DNA of 64,000 bases, taken from NCBI RefSeq assembly GCF_964266745.1, contig NZ_CAXWGX010000029.1, forward strand, positions 169,666-233,665, in the 5' to 3' direction. Source of the stretch: Propionicimonas sp020161015 (lineage in GTDB: Bacteria > Actinomycetota > Actinomycetes > Propionibacteriales > Propionibacteriaceae). The notes beneath the pieces are model-generated. The model worked only from the letters and a program-made list of their open reading frames with translations. It was not told the origin of the DNA and ran no database searches. The translations under genes and the position numbers were made by a program. Each line of letters starts with the position of its first letter. Within the stretch, counting starts at the first letter, position 1. This document shows positions 7,827 to 17,431 of the stretch, piece after piece.

Positions 7827-9346
7827 GGCTGACCGGCCGTTTCCAGGGCGGAGTTCGTCCAGACCAGCCGCCGCTCCACGGGCGCCAGCACCGTGAGCAC
7901 TTTGAACAATTGTTCTCCGACAAGCCACAACGCGCGTCCGGGGGCTTGGCGGCACCAATCGGTGACGAGGTCGACGGCGATGTCGGGCAGGCCGAGCAGG
8001 ACGCGGAGTTCCTCGGCGACCGCCTGGTCTTGGCCGTGGAGGATCTTGGTGTCGGCCAGGTGCAGCATGTCCTTGGCGATCGCGGCGGCCTGGGAGCCGG
8101 CGTCACCGACGCTGACCAGGTCGGACGGCTTGTGCGCCAGCGCGAACTGGATGTCCCCGTCCCGGCGGGACAACCGCAGGTCGGCGTCGAAGCTCTTCAC
8201 CGCGTCGACGCCGAGCCGCAACTGCTTCCACGACTCGTCGCGCACCACGATCCGCAAGTCCCCGGGGGCGGCGGTTTCGCGCATCGCCCGCCCCCAGCTG
8301 TTGAGGCACAGCAGCGCCATCCCGACCGCCTCGTCGCCGAGGGCTTCCAGCCGGGACAGCGACAAGGACTGGATGGGTGCGCCCCAGTCGAGTGCGATGG
8401 TGGTGTGGTCGTCGAACAGGCCTTTGAGGCTGCCGCCGACCAGTTGGCCGAGCGCGTCCCGCAGGAGCCGGGTCGAGTCGAGGAAGTGACGGGTGGAGGC
8501 GTAGCGGCAAGTGGCGACCAGCTGTTCGGGCGGTTCGTCGAGCAGGTGCCACAAGGCCGGGATGGTGGTCTCTACCAGCCTCGTGTTGCCGCTCGTCTGT
8601 CCGGTGAGGAGTTTGAGGGCGGCGTCGACCGCGGTCTCCTCCGACGGGCCGAACGGCACCGGGGATTGGCCGATCTTCGCCGAGCCGACCAGGCCGCGGA
8701 TCAGCGTAAGCCAACGGGCGAACACGATCGCCGACCGCCGCTGCACCTCCGTCGCACCGAGGGAGTCCCAGCCGTGGCCCAGGGGTCCGAACTCGAGCGG
8801 GTTGATCCGGGCCGCCAGCCCCTGGCCGATCGCGATCGGCTGCACGCCGAGGCTGCGGCACAGGGACTCGTACTCGTCCTTGGGGTCGCCCAGGATCAGC
8901 GCCTTGTAGCCGAAGCCGAGCATCCGCAGCACGAACGCCTTCGCCGTCGCGCTCTTGCCCATGCCGGGTTTCCCGAACGTGAACATGTTCGGATTGGACA
9001 CCGGCACCGTGGGGTCGAGGACCCAACCGTTCGGGTCGGCGTAGAAGCTGGCCCGGGAGAAGAAGTCGATCCCCATCTGCGCGCCGCGCGGCGGCAGCCC
9101 CGGACTGGTCACAAACGGCCACAACACCGGCGCCTGATCCGACGCCATCCGCCACACCGACACCGGCGCGGACGCCGGCGACCAACCCCGATCGGGCCGC
9201 CGGTGGCCGCGGCGCGGCACCGGCAGGAATAGCCGCGCCTCCCGCAGGGGAGGTTCGGGTGTGGTGACGGTGGGCAGGTCGTGGCCGAAGTCGGCGAGCA
9301 GCCGGCCGATCCCGCGTCCGGCCGGTGGGGTGTGGCGGCGGTTCAC
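7823..9346 (-). CDS. VirB4-like conjugation ATPase
   Basis: 507 residues. Walker A GKPGMGKS at 125-132 (Lys131), DPKDEYESL shortly after, and the late RIVVRDESW segment, where family members have a DE pair. VirB4/TraC-type ATPases energise assembly of the secretion channel. The GTG start is chosen because it overlaps the stop of the SCO6880 gene (GTGA). An in-frame upstream extension has the composition of a shadow reading frame. A VirB4 N-terminal domain is largely missing; the adjacent SCO6880-type protein probably supplies that part, as is usual in actinobacterial systems. Confidence 0.88.
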   Translation of the reverse strand: MNRRHTPPAGRGIGRLLADFGHDLPTVTTPEPPLREARLFLPVPRRGHRRPDRGWSPASAPVSVWRMASDQAPVLWPFVTSPGLPPRGAQMGIDFFSRASFYADPNGWVLDPTVPVSNPNMFTFGKPGMGKSATAKAFVLRMLGFGYKALILGDPKDEYESLCRSLGVQPIAIGQGLAARINPLEFGPLGHGWDSLGATEVQRRSAIVFARWLTLIRGLVGSAKIGQSPVPFGPSEETAVDAALKLLTGQTSGNTRLVETTIPALWHLLDEPPEQLVATCRYASTRHFLDSTRLLRDALGQLVGGSLKGLFDDHTTIALDWGAPIQSLSLSRLEALGDEAVGMALLCLNSWGRAMRETAAPGDLRIVVRDESWKQLRLGVDAVKSFDADLRLSRRDGDIQFALAHKPSDLVSVGDAGSQAAAIAKDMLHLADTKILHGQDQAVAEELRVLLGLPDIAVDLVTDWCRQAPGRALWLVGEQLFKVLTVLAPVERRLVWTNSALETAGQP

Positions 9347-10851
9347 TGGTCGGCCTTCCGGTCCAGCCCGATCCCGAGCGGCAGGTTCGCGGCGGCGAAC
9401 CCGGCGTCCTGGGCTAGGTCCAGCCGCAACGGGGCGAACCCGGCCCGGCGGATGGACGCGTCGAGGCGGCGTCCGAACTCGGCGATCCGCAATGTCCGCG
9501 GCACGGTGACGCAGGCGACGGCGTACGGCCGGATCAGGGCGTTGCCGGTGGCGAGTTTCGCGTCCAGGCCGCGGGTGCGGGCGATCACGGTCTGGTCCTT
9601 GGCGCGGGTCTTCACCCCGGCCCGGCTGCGCAGGGTTTCGGCCATGTCGGCCGACCATTCGGCGTTCTGGGTCTGACGGTCGGCCACCGACTGGGCCAGG
9701 ATCGGGAACACGACCGCCATCGAGCGGCGCTCCCCCGGCTCGGTCGGCACCAGCACCGGCGCCAACGCCCCCAACACCGCACCCCTCGCGGGCAGCTTCA
9801 ACGTCGCCGAGGTCGAATGCCACGCGTCATGGCTGTAGTGCCGCACCGTCAGGTCTGCCCCGGACGGGCCGGCCTGCGACCACGGCACCTCGGCGTTCAC
9901 GTCCGCACCGGTGTCGCGGGCGGCGAGCGCGTCGACGATCCCGGCCCGGTCACCGGGCGCGAACCCGGTCCGGACCGCGACGGCGAGCTGGGGTGAGGTG
10001 AGCCAGGTGACGGTACCGATCCGCATGCCGGTTCGCAGCTGGGCCTCGACCTCGGCCATCAGCATCGCCATCGCCCGCGCCCGGGCGTCCACGCCTCGGC
10101 CGAACTCCCTGGCTTCCCGGGCCAGCCGGTCTTCGGGCACCACGATCGTGCAGAACGCCTCCGTCCGCACCGACGCCTGCGACAGCGTGGCCGCCAACTG
10201 CTCGTTGACGGCTCTGGCGAGGGCGGGTGCGGTGGCGGGTTGGTGGCGGGTGAGCCACTGGTCGCGTTCGGCGCCGTCCTCGGGGACCGAGCGGACCAGG
10301 AACAGCACCTCGGAGATGAGTTCGGTGCGGGCGCAGGCGTTGAGCAAGGTGGTGAGGCCGCGGGCCTGGGCGTCGCGTTCGGTGCTGTCGGCCAGCGCCA
10401 GGCCGGGGTGGGTGATGGCGGCGGTGGCCGCCCAGAGCCGGTTGGGGTGGTCCTGGATGATCGCGACCCGGGTGTTCGTCGGACCCTGCGGCGGCCCGTC
10501 GTGGACGCTGATCCCGGCCACCACCCCGGGCAGGTCCGGCTCGGCCAGGTCCTCGCCGCGTCCGGTCGCGGCCTTGGAGCGCCAGCGGGACCAGCGCAGC
10601 GTCATCCCGACAAGGTGTGCGGCGGAGGCGACCAGCCAGCCTGTCGCCGAGCGTCCCCGGATGGGGATCGCGACCAGCGCGAGCACGACCAGCCAGGCCA
10701 GGACGAGCCCGACGACCGCCGCCCACTCCTGCCGCTGGAAGGCCCACAGGGCGGGCGCACCGGCAACGACGAGGGTGATGAGTTGGCCGCCGGACAGGCC
10801 GAAGAACAGGCCGGTGCGGTCCCGCGTGTAGTCGGCATACACCGTTGCCAC
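9343..10851 (-). CDS. SCO6880-family type IV secretion protein
   Basis: 502 residues. Two membrane segments near the N-terminus (about 16-60) are followed by a large cytoplasmic domain with LRWSRWRSK, TRVAIIQDHPNRLWAA and RHQPATAPALARAVNEQL, the layout of the SCO6880 family that fuses a PrgI-like membrane part to a VirB4-N-like domain. It partners the ATPase encoded immediately downstream. The GTG start follows a good ribosome site (AGAAGGAGA). The 19-bp gap to the upstream gene is the only clear break in this part of the operon. Confidence 0.85.
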   Translation of the reverse strand: MATVYADYTRDRTGLFFGLSGGQLITLVVAGAPALWAFQRQEWAAVVGLVLAWLVVLALVAIPIRGRSATGWLVASAAHLVGMTLRWSRWRSKAATGRGEDLAEPDLPGVVAGISVHDGPPQGPTNTRVAIIQDHPNRLWAATAAITHPGLALADSTERDAQARGLTTLLNACARTELISEVLFLVRSVPEDGAERDQWLTRHQPATAPALARAVNEQLAATLSQASVRTEAFCTIVVPEDRLAREAREFGRGVDARARAMAMLMAEVEAQLRTGMRIGTVTWLTSPQLAVAVRTGFAPGDRAGIVDALAARDTGADVNAEVPWSQAGPSGADLTVRHYSHDAWHSTSATLKLPARGAVLGALAPVLVPTEPGERRSMAVVFPILAQSVADRQTQNAEWSADMAETLRSRAGVKTRAKDQTVIARTRGLDAKLATGNALIRPYAVACVTVPRTLRIAEFGRRLDASIRRAGFAPLRLDLAQDAGFAAANLPLGIGLDRKADQ

Positions 10852-10870
10852 GATCGTCTCCTTCTCTTGC

Positions 10871-12289
10871 TTACAGCGCCACCACGGCGACATCGGCCGC
10901 CTCCGCACCCGCCCCACCAGCACCGGCAGTTCCGGTACGGGAAGTGAGCGCCTGGTCCGTCCCGCCTGCAGCCGGGCCGCCGTCGATCGGTTGGTCGCTG
11001 AGAGGACTGGGTACGGGTGGCTCGCCGCCGGTGGGTGTGGGTTCGGCCTCCGGTGGCTGGTCGTCGGTGGCGTTGGCTTCGCGGTTGGCGCGTGCCGCGC
11101 CATCGCCGCGACCGCCCTGGTAGTCGGGCTGGTAGGTGTTGTGGCCGACGCCTTCCTGGTTGGTCAGGTCGGTGAACACCGAGGTGCCGACGGTCCCGAC
11201 GGTGGTGATCGCCCCGATGCTCGCGGCCAGTCCGGCCCCGACCGGGCCGAAGAAGCCCGCGCCCTGCTGGACCGCGCTGGTGACCCGGGTGGTGGTGGCG
11301 GCGTCCGCGCTCGCCTCGCCGGCGGACTGGCTGCCTGCGGTCTGGGTGGCGGTGCCGTCCGCGCCTGCGGCCGGATTGCCGCGCAACAGGCCCTGGACGC
11401 CGCCCATCGCGGCTAGCCCGGCCCGCATCGACGCTCCGGACGCGGTGCCCGGATCGACGAAGGCGAGCAGCTTGAACAGGGCGACCGGGCACACCACCGC
11501 GATACAGATCAGGATGATCGCCGGTAATGCCGTACCGATGGAGGATTCCATCGACCCGGCCTTCCCCGAGGCGGCGCCAGTGGCGAACTTCATGCCGACC
11601 CCGGTCACGATGACGACGAGGAGCGGGGTGAATGCGGCCACATGGAACCAGCGGAACGCCTTCCAGAACCAGGCCCGGGTGCCCTCGTTCACCAGCCCGG
11701 CCGCGGTGATCGGGCCGGTCGCGACCAGCACCATCAGCGCCGCGTCCCGGGCCAGGATCACCAGCAGGTGTCCGATCGCGGCGATCCACATCAGCAGCCC
11801 CATCAGGCCCAGCACGGTCGCCAAGCCGGCGTCGGTGACCTGCTTGACGTCGAACGTCGTCCAGGGCTCCCACGAGTTCCACGAGGTGACACCCATCACC
11901 TGTTCCATCACCCCCCGGGTCAGCCCGCCTGCGGCGGTGGTGATGGCGACGGTGTAGGCGATCCAGCCGCCGGTCACGACCAGGAACTGGCCCATCCCGA
12001 TCCCGGCCCGGGCCAGCCCCTTGCCGTCGTGGCGTCCGGCGGCGATACCGAGCTGGACCATGAACATGACCAGCACCATCACCGCGGCGATCCAGAAGGT
12101 GACCTGGTACAGGTCGTGCGCCGGGCCGTCGGCGGACAGGTCCGGGGTGAGCCAGGCGTCCATCCACGACAGCACCAGCCGCAGCACCCACAACCCGGCG
12201 TTCCAGACACTCAGCCAGGCGGCGGTCCAGGCGTCGGTGACGATCTGGGCTGCGACCGAACCCAAATGGCTGAACGGATCCCACGGCAT
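10871..12289 (-). CDS. VirB6/TrbL-like polytopic channel protein
   Basis: 472 residues. About six hydrophobic segments between residues 65 and 300, with a conserved-looking WFWKAFRWFH stretch between helices, are followed by a 170-residue soluble tail rich in Gly, Ala, Thr and Pro. This is the layout of the inner-membrane channel protein (VirB6/TrbL class) in actinobacterial conjugation systems. Its ATG shares one base with the stop of the upstream gene (TGATG). Confidence 0.75.
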   Translation of the reverse strand: MPWDPFSHLGSVAAQIVTDAWTAAWLSVWNAGLWVLRLVLSWMDAWLTPDLSADGPAHDLYQVTFWIAAVMVLVMFMVQLGIAAGRHDGKGLARAGIGMGQFLVVTGGWIAYTVAITTAAGGLTRGVMEQVMGVTSWNSWEPWTTFDVKQVTDAGLATVLGLMGLLMWIAAIGHLLVILARDAALMVLVATGPITAAGLVNEGTRAWFWKAFRWFHVAAFTPLLVVIVTGVGMKFATGAASGKAGSMESSIGTALPAIILICIAVVCPVALFKLLAFVDPGTASGASMRAGLAAMGGVQGLLRGNPAAGADGTATQTAGSQSAGEASADAATTTRVTSAVQQGAGFFGPVGAGLAASIGAITTVGTVGTSVFTDLTNQEGVGHNTYQPDYQGGRGDGAARANREANATDDQPPEAEPTPTGGEPPVPSPLSDQPIDGGPAAGGTDQALTSRTGTAGAGGAGAEAADVAVVAL

Positions 12290-13122
12290 CAGCGCACCCC
12301 GTCCTCACGCCAGGTCAGCCAGCCCGCAGCGACTCCGGCGTTCGAACCAGGCCATGCGGACGGTGCCAGTGCCGGTTCGGCGCCGGTGGCTACCTGCCAG
12401 TGGCCGTCCGTCCACTCCATCCGGGAGCAGAGCCCGTAGCCCATCCGGGACTCGGTCTTGATCCAGGCCTGCACGTCCAGCAGCACGCAGACGACCGTCC
12501 AGTCCGGCCCGTCGCCGCCCTTGACCAGCCCGGCCGCCGGGGTGGCCGAGACCACGGTGGTGAGGTCCTTCTCGTCCCCGCCCTGCCGGGCAGCAGTGAG
12601 AAACGAGGTGACGTTTCGGGTGAGCGTCCACTGCTCGAACCACGGCCCGCCCGGACGGACCCACGTGGCGTTGATCTCGCGGGTGCGGGGCAGGCTCATC
12701 GACTCCAGAACGGTCTGGACGATCGCGGCCCACTGCCCGACCGCTCCCTCGTACGTGTGAGGGAACCCGGACGGAACACCAGCCGGCCCGTCCAGAACCG
12801 TCGGCTGCGGCACCACGATCGAGCCACCAGTCACGGTCGCGGGGTCGGGATGGAACGCCGCTTGCGGATCGACCGACGCCATCGCCGCGGCGGCGATCTC
12901 GTCCCGACTCGGACGTGCGTCCACTGGCGCTGTTGCCGGTTCCTCGGTCGTGACGACAGTGGGGCGGGCGCCCATGGTGGCGTGCCAGCTGGCCAGTCCT
13001 CCGCCCACGAGAGTGAGGACGACGGTCACGACGAGTCCGCCGAGCAGTGCGAGGAGTCGGGTTCGGCTCCACGGCGCGATCTCGACCACTGTTCGCGGGG
13101 TTCGGTTGCGGGTGCGGAGCAT
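12289..13122 (-). CDS. Single-pass conjugation protein (VirB8/TcpC-like position)
   Basis: 277 residues. A basic N-terminal stretch, one membrane helix (about 23-45), a Thr/Pro-rich linker and a compact extracellular domain from about residue 115. The topology and position, between a VirB6-like and a small VirB2/VirB3-like gene, fit VirB8/TcpC-like bridging proteins. No diagnostic motif was recognised, so the family assignment is inference only. Confidence 0.6.
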   Translation of the reverse strand: MLRTRNRTPRTVVEIAPWSRTRLLALLGGLVVTVVLTLVGGGLASWHATMGARPTVVTTEEPATAPVDARPSRDEIAAAAMASVDPQAAFHPDPATVTGGSIVVPQPTVLDGPAGVPSGFPHTYEGAVGQWAAIVQTVLESMSLPRTREINATWVRPGGPWFEQWTLTRNVTSFLTAARQGGDEKDLTTVVSATPAAGLVKGGDGPDWTVVCVLLDVQAWIKTESRMGYGLCSRMEWTDGHWQVATGAEPALAPSAWPGSNAGVAAGWLTWREDGVR

Positions 13123-13129
13123 GGCGGTC

Positions 13130-13453
13130 TCAGATGCAGCCGTTGCCGAGGATGCCGTCGACGATGCCCGGAGCGACGACGTAGGCGATCGCGGCGACGA
13201 TCACCATGACGATGCCGACGATGCCCATCTTCGTGGCGTGCGGCATGTTCACGATCCGGCCCGCCACGAGGGCCGCGATGGCGATCACCAGGCCGAGGAA
13301 GAACACGATCCCCACACCCCAGAGCACGTAACCCATCACGTCGTCGGCGTACTTCTGGGCCCCAGGCGGCGCCTTCGGGCACACCTTCAACGGGATGATC
13401 AGCCGGACGATTGCGCCCACCAGAATCGACGCGGCCACAGCGAGAGAGGTCAT
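13130..13453 (-). CDS. Small three-helix membrane protein of the secretion operon
   Basis: 107 residues with three hydrophobic segments (about 1-22, 43-65 and 75-100) and two isolated cysteines near residues 25 and 106 that could form a disulfide across the outside face. The size and position are those of a VirB2/VirB3/TrbC-like subunit, but no diagnostic motif was recognised. It is coupled by a 4-bp overlap to the ParA-like gene upstream. Confidence 0.65.
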   Translation of the reverse strand: MTSLAVAASILVGAIVRLIIPLKVCPKAPPGAQKYADDVMGYVLWGVGIVFFLGLVIAIAALVAGRIVNMPHATKMGIVGIVMVIVAAIAYVVAPGIVDGILGNGCI

Positions 13454-14232
13454 CGGAGGTTTCCTTCCATCAGGGTGAGCAGAGCTGAACAGCCCGCGAG
13501 AACAGGGGCGGGAAGGGGCTCAGGAGTCAGCCCTTCCATCGCCAAGGTCGAATAGTGAGGCAGACCAATCAGCCGACCCTCCGCGCGCAGCGCCCGCCCG
13601 GACGGTCCCAGCGCCTGCTCGACCGGACGCGGCCAGCGCCTCTCCACACCGACCACGACTGCGCAGACCCGATCCAGGCCGAGCAGACCGACCGCAGCAT
13701 CCAGCCGCCGCATCCCCGGCAGCGTGGGGCGGGTCACCGCCACAACAGCCGGCGCCTCCCGGACCACGGCACCCAGCCAGCCAACCTCGCCTACCAGGAG
13801 ATCGACGTCCCAGCCACAGTCCAGGACCGTGAGCGATCTGGTAGTCGGGCTCGGGATCGGGCAGTGCCCCGGGCCCTCGATCCGCTCACCGCGCCGCTCC
13901 AGCAAGACCGACCCGCGGGAACCCTGCACCCACCCATTTGGTGTGGACCCGAGTTCAGCCGAGCTGGCACCCGCCAATCCGGACGCCGCGACCGTGCAGC
14001 ACTCAACGACACGGGCATCGTCAGTGGCCGAGGCGAGGCCGAGCGCAACCGTCGAAGCGCCAGCGCCGCCCAGGCAGCCGACCACGGCCACGGTCCGCTC
14101 GTCTTCGGTCGGACGCCACTCGGCGTCGACCTCGGCGGAACGGCCGGCGCGACGGCCGCCCCCGCGGAACTCGCCGAGCGTCGCCGCGCGGTAAGCCCGA
14201 GTCAGTTCGTCTACCGCGACGACGCCGTTCAT
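13450..14232 (-). CDS. Degenerate ParA/MinD-like protein
   Basis: 260 residues. The segment TVAVVGCLGGAGASTVALGL (about 47-66) lies where ParA/MinD proteins have the deviant Walker A KGGxGKT, but both lysines are replaced, so normal ATP use is unlikely. A later TVLDCGWDVD and VAVTRPTLPGMRRLDAA keep the fold pattern. Similar lysine-less ParA relatives occur in secretion and pilus loci of Actinobacteria; a second one is encoded at 26355-27188 in this element. A localisation or assembly role for the secretion machine is inference. Confidence 0.6.
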   Translation of the reverse strand: MNGVVAVDELTRAYRAATLGEFRGGGRRAGRSAEVDAEWRPTEDERTVAVVGCLGGAGASTVALGLASATDDARVVECCTVAASGLAGASSAELGSTPNGWVQGSRGSVLLERRGERIEGPGHCPIPSPTTRSLTVLDCGWDVDLLVGEVGWLGAVVREAPAVVAVTRPTLPGMRRLDAAVGLLGLDRVCAVVVGVERRWPRPVEQALGPSGRALRAEGRLIGLPHYSTLAMEGLTPEPLPAPVLAGCSALLTLMEGNLR

Positions 14233-14426
14233 GCGCCGACCGCCAACGCGGGGTACCGCCGGGCCACGGCCCGCCTCGGCGTCGCGCCATCCATCGACGC
14301 CAGTTCCTGCTTCGCCTCCTGGATCGCCTGCAACCGCAAGGCACTCGCGGCGTGCCGGTCGACCACATGCTGCTCACGGTCGATCTGGTCGAACAGGCGG
14401 GCGACAGCGTCGCGATCCACACTCAT
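14229..14426 (-). CDS. Small helical protein, first gene of the secretion operon
   Basis: 65 residues, almost entirely helical and charged (DQIDREQHVVDRH, LRLQAIQEAKQELASM), possibly coiled coil. GGTGGAGG lies immediately before the ATG with unusually short spacing. It overlaps the ParA-like gene by 4 bp. The bipartite promoter-like element at 14454-14485 ends 27 bp before the start. Not recognised; function unknown. Confidence 0.6.
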   Translation of the reverse strand: MSVDRDAVARLFDQIDREQHVVDRHAASALRLQAIQEAKQELASMDGATPRRAVARRYPALAVGA

Positions 14427-14453
14427 GCCTCCACCGTCCTCTCGGGTTCACCC

Positions 14454-14485
14454 CCTTAAGCCAGCTGACCCAGTGGTTCCGGACA
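14454..14485 (-). promoter_or_regulatory. Bipartite promoter-like element, copy 1 (secretion operon)
   Basis: On the minus strand this reads TGTCCGGA, 15 bp, GGCTTAAGG. It ends 27 bp before the first gene of the type IV secretion operon. The two blocks and the 15-bp spacing recur in three other places in the element. The layout (upstream block, fixed spacer, AT-containing block near the start) is that of a sigma-factor promoter. Confidence 0.75.
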
Positions 14486-14746
14486 GCGGACCTTGCCCGT
14501 TTTCCCTGCGGCTTCAACCGGAGTCATCGTTTCGGGCATGAGGCGGAGCGCTCGTTCCCGACTGCCACCCGGCACGCAGGCATCGGAAGTGCAGTGCCCC
14601 GCCCCTTTCCACGTCGAATCGGATGCGGAGTTGAGCGACGCGCGCAGCCATGACACCGCACCCGACGTGTTCTCAAGAGCAGGGGACGCCCGCGCGTCGG
14701 TCGCAGTACGATCCACCCAACTCGTTCACCAACTCAGGAACGGTCA
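14486..14746. other. Intergenic region between divergent operons
   Basis: Together with copy 1 of the promoter-like element this makes a 320-bp gap between the secretion operon and the Sll1717-type ATPase gene. I see no convincing small gene, tRNA or repeat in it. It must contain the promoter of the ATPase gene, but no clear -35/-10 pair stands out. Confidence 0.5.
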
Positions 14747-17329
14747 ATGGATGCTCAAGTCACGGTAGAACTCCTGACGCGACTCACCTTCGGGGGTGAT
14801 GTTGCTGAACTCGAGGACGATCTTGATCGGGTGTTTCTTCGAACGTCCTCCTATTACGCCGTGGTCAACGACGAGGTGGATCTAGTATTGGGGCCGAAGG
14901 GGTCGGGAAAAAGCGCGATTGCACGCTTCGTGTGCGATCCGGAGGCGGAGATTCCCGAACTGGCAAGCACGGACATTATCCCGGCTTTCAATTTGCGCGG
15001 CACGTTACTATTCAAGCGAATGGCCGGGGCCAACATACCCGCGGATGACAGGACTCAGCGCGATTTCTTCCTGACCTACATTGCTTGTCTCATCGGAAAT
15101 CACGTGGTTCTCAACTACGCTGGACACAGCGACGCGGTTCGCGGCATTCGAGAAATCCTGGAGTCGGCCGGTCTTCTCGACCCGGGCGCTGCAAACCGAG
15201 GCTTATTTAGGAAGGTCTTGGATTCCTTTCGCCCAACAATCGAGGCTACCGTAAGTCTGGACGCCACAGGTCAACCGCAGTTCACGGGATCTGCCCGCTT
15301 GGAGCAGAAGCAGAGCGCGTCGGCGACGAGGGATATCGAAGGGGTTGAGGATCTCGTTGAACTTCTCGCCGAGTTCTACGAGGAGCGGCACCGCCGGTGC
15401 TGGGTAGTCTTCGATCGGCTCGACGAGGCATTCTCTGAGGATCGGACTCTCGAGGCCGCAGCCCTTCGAGGTCTTCTCAGGGCCCATCTAGACCTGGCTA
15501 GCTACAGTCGCTCTCTTTCGACGAAGCTATTTCTCCGATACGATGTAATGCAACGCGTGACTCAGGATGCAGGATTTGCTAATCTCTCACACATTCGAAC
15601 CCTGAGGCTCACCTGGGACTCTGACAGCGTGCTGAATTTGCTTAAGCTGAGAATCTTGGCTGCTGAAGTTCTGGACACGTGGACTGGGGGCTCCATCCAT
15701 CCGAGTCTAGACGTCCGTCAGATTTGTCGAGGTGTCCTGCCTCGCCACATGGGAAAGACTGATTCGCTTGTTTGGTTGCTGCTCGTCACCCCCGATTCTA
15801 CACGTGCATTGAACCCGCGCAACCTACTCACGCTATTGCGAGCGTCGCGCTATCATGCAATGGATCTGGCTCGTCGCGGAGCGCATTTCTCTCGCGAACG
15901 GGGGTTGCTCCCCGAGAGTTCCCTGCACGCCGGATACGAGCAGGTGTCGACCGCTAGGCTTGAGGACACCGTGTTTGCAGAAAGCCCCGCTGCTCGCGCG
16001 TGGGCCGAGAAACTCAGAGGTCGGACCGTACGATTCACGCGCGACGACCTCAGCGGTCGGTTCGGTTTGGCGGGCTCAGATCTCGACACTGCCGTGGAGA
16101 CCCTTCGAAACGCTGGCCTGCTCCGCCTTATCGAGGGGGATTTCATCGTCCCACCCCTCTACCGACCCGCTCTCTTCGTTGCTGTCCACGGCAGCGAGTT
16201 GACGATCGGGACGGATGACCAGGACGAAGCAGTCGTGCACTCGACCCGACCGTGGCCACGGAACGACGAGGCCTCGCAGGGCTCCAACAACCCGCAGGAG
16301 AGCCTCCCCAGTGGCACCGCCCCGGTGTCGACGGATCAGTCAACGCAAGCACGCAAACGGGCTCGTCATACGGAGCGGGACAACTTCCTCGGCGTGCGGA
16401 CCGCCTCCGAGTACCTCGGTGAGACGGACTTCGCCGCCGACCTCGCAAGGTCACTCGATGTCGAGTTCGAGGCGCCAGCGACCGCACCGCCCGCGCCGAT
16501 CTCCCCCAAGGCAGGCACCGTCGGGTCGAAGCAGGTGACCACAGAAGAGCAGAGACAGCAGTTGAAGATCGCGCACGATCACCTGGCCGCAATGGAGTTC
16601 GACGATGCGCTCAGCATCTTCGTTCGGTTTGCTCAGACCGACGCAGCCACCGCCTGTGATGCTCTCGATACCGCATTGACACTCGGGCTCGAGCGCGCTC
16701 TGGACGTCGCAGAGTTGGTCCGGGAGGCACGCTTCAAGATGCAGCCACCTCATCTGGGCCGCCTCGTGGCCCTCGACCTGATCCGGGAAGGTCCACTCAT
16801 GAAGGATCTTGACGCGATCCGAGCCAGAGGCGTTACTCAGGCCGCAATTGCCTGGGTCAAGTTCTTGGGCAGGGACCCGGAACTCGAGCGGGTGGCCTAC
16901 AGGTCGTGGCGAACTCATGAAGGTGGCTCCGCTTCGAACACACCTTTCGGCCGGGCCGTTCCAGTCGTCGCCGCCAGCAGAGTGCTGGCTCTCGCGCGCG
17001 GCCAGCGCGATGCCCCACCATCTGAATCTGTGGGTCAAGCAACGTCGGAATTCTGGGCGATCTTCCCCGATCTCGTAAGGCGCCTCCAAGGCGTCCTCGG
17101 CGCCTACTCCCGCGACCCAGAGACGGTCCTACCTCAGATGCTTCCGTACCAAAACCTGTCAATCGCAGAGTGTCTGCGAGAACATCAGGTGCTCCCGAGG
17201 CAGCTTTGGGCTTCCGTGCGAGACAGGCTGGTGAGCGTCCTCGTTCTGGGCGAAGACGCTCACCGCGCGAAGTTCGATGATTGGCGGCCGTTCACCCCCC
17301 TAGCTGCTGAAGTCTTGGATCGCCTTTAG
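14747..17329 (+). CDS. P-loop ATPase of the Sll1717 type, probable defence cargo
   Basis: 860 residues. The N-terminus has the family pattern LTFGGDVAELEDD followed by LVLGPKGSGKSA (Walker A 49-56, Lys55) and a Walker B/DE pair in CWVVFDRLDEAF (218-229). A winged-helix-like region lies near 410-470, a Pro/Ser linker near 490-540, and the last 280 residues are helical. Such KAP/STAND-like ATPases are often carried on mobile DNA and some act in phage defence; for this protein that is inference. The base composition is less GC-rich than the surrounding transfer genes. It stands alone, pointing away from the secretion operon. Confidence 0.75.
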   Translation: MDAQVTVELLTRLTFGGDVAELEDDLDRVFLRTSSYYAVVNDEVDLVLGPKGSGKSAIARFVCDPEAEIPELASTDIIPAFNLRGTLLFKRMAGANIPADDRTQRDFFLTYIACLIGNHVVLNYAGHSDAVRGIREILESAGLLDPGAANRGLFRKVLDSFRPTIEATVSLDATGQPQFTGSARLEQKQSASATRDIEGVEDLVELLAEFYEERHRRCWVVFDRLDEAFSEDRTLEAAALRGLLRAHLDLASYSRSLSTKLFLRYDVMQRVTQDAGFANLSHIRTLRLTWDSDSVLNLLKLRILAAEVLDTWTGGSIHPSLDVRQICRGVLPRHMGKTDSLVWLLLVTPDSTRALNPRNLLTLLRASRYHAMDLARRGAHFSRERGLLPESSLHAGYEQVSTARLEDTVFAESPAARAWAEKLRGRTVRFTRDDLSGRFGLAGSDLDTAVETLRNAGLLRLIEGDFIVPPLYRPALFVAVHGSELTIGTDDQDEAVVHSTRPWPRNDEASQGSNNPQESLPSGTAPVSTDQSTQARKRARHTERDNFLGVRTASEYLGETDFAADLARSLDVEFEAPATAPPAPISPKAGTVGSKQVTTEEQRQQLKIAHDHLAAMEFDDALSIFVRFAQTDAATACDALDTALTLGLERALDVAELVREARFKMQPPHLGRLVALDLIREGPLMKDLDAIRARGVTQAAIAWVKFLGRDPELERVAYRSWRTHEGGSASNTPFGRAVPVVAASRVLALARGQRDAPPSESVGQATSEFWAIFPDLVRRLQGVLGAYSRDPETVLPQMLPYQNLSIAECLREHQVLPRQLWASVRDRLVSVLVLGEDAHRAKFDDWRPFTPLAAEVLDRL

Positions 17330-17378
17330 ACAAGCCCCACATCCACCTGCCTTGGCCGACGGTTTGAAGCGGACCATC

Positions 17379-17408
17379 CTTCCGTTTGAGGGGCCCCCGG
17401 GACGGAGG
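17379..17408. terminator. Possible bidirectional terminator hairpin
   Basis: Between two convergent genes. CTTCCGT pairs with ACGGAGG across a GC-rich loop that itself contains GGGGCCCC. There is no T-run, as usual in high-GC Actinobacteria. The position between converging transcription units is the main support. Confidence 0.3.
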
Positions 17409-17431
17409 GGTCACCCATGCAGGGGGCGCAG

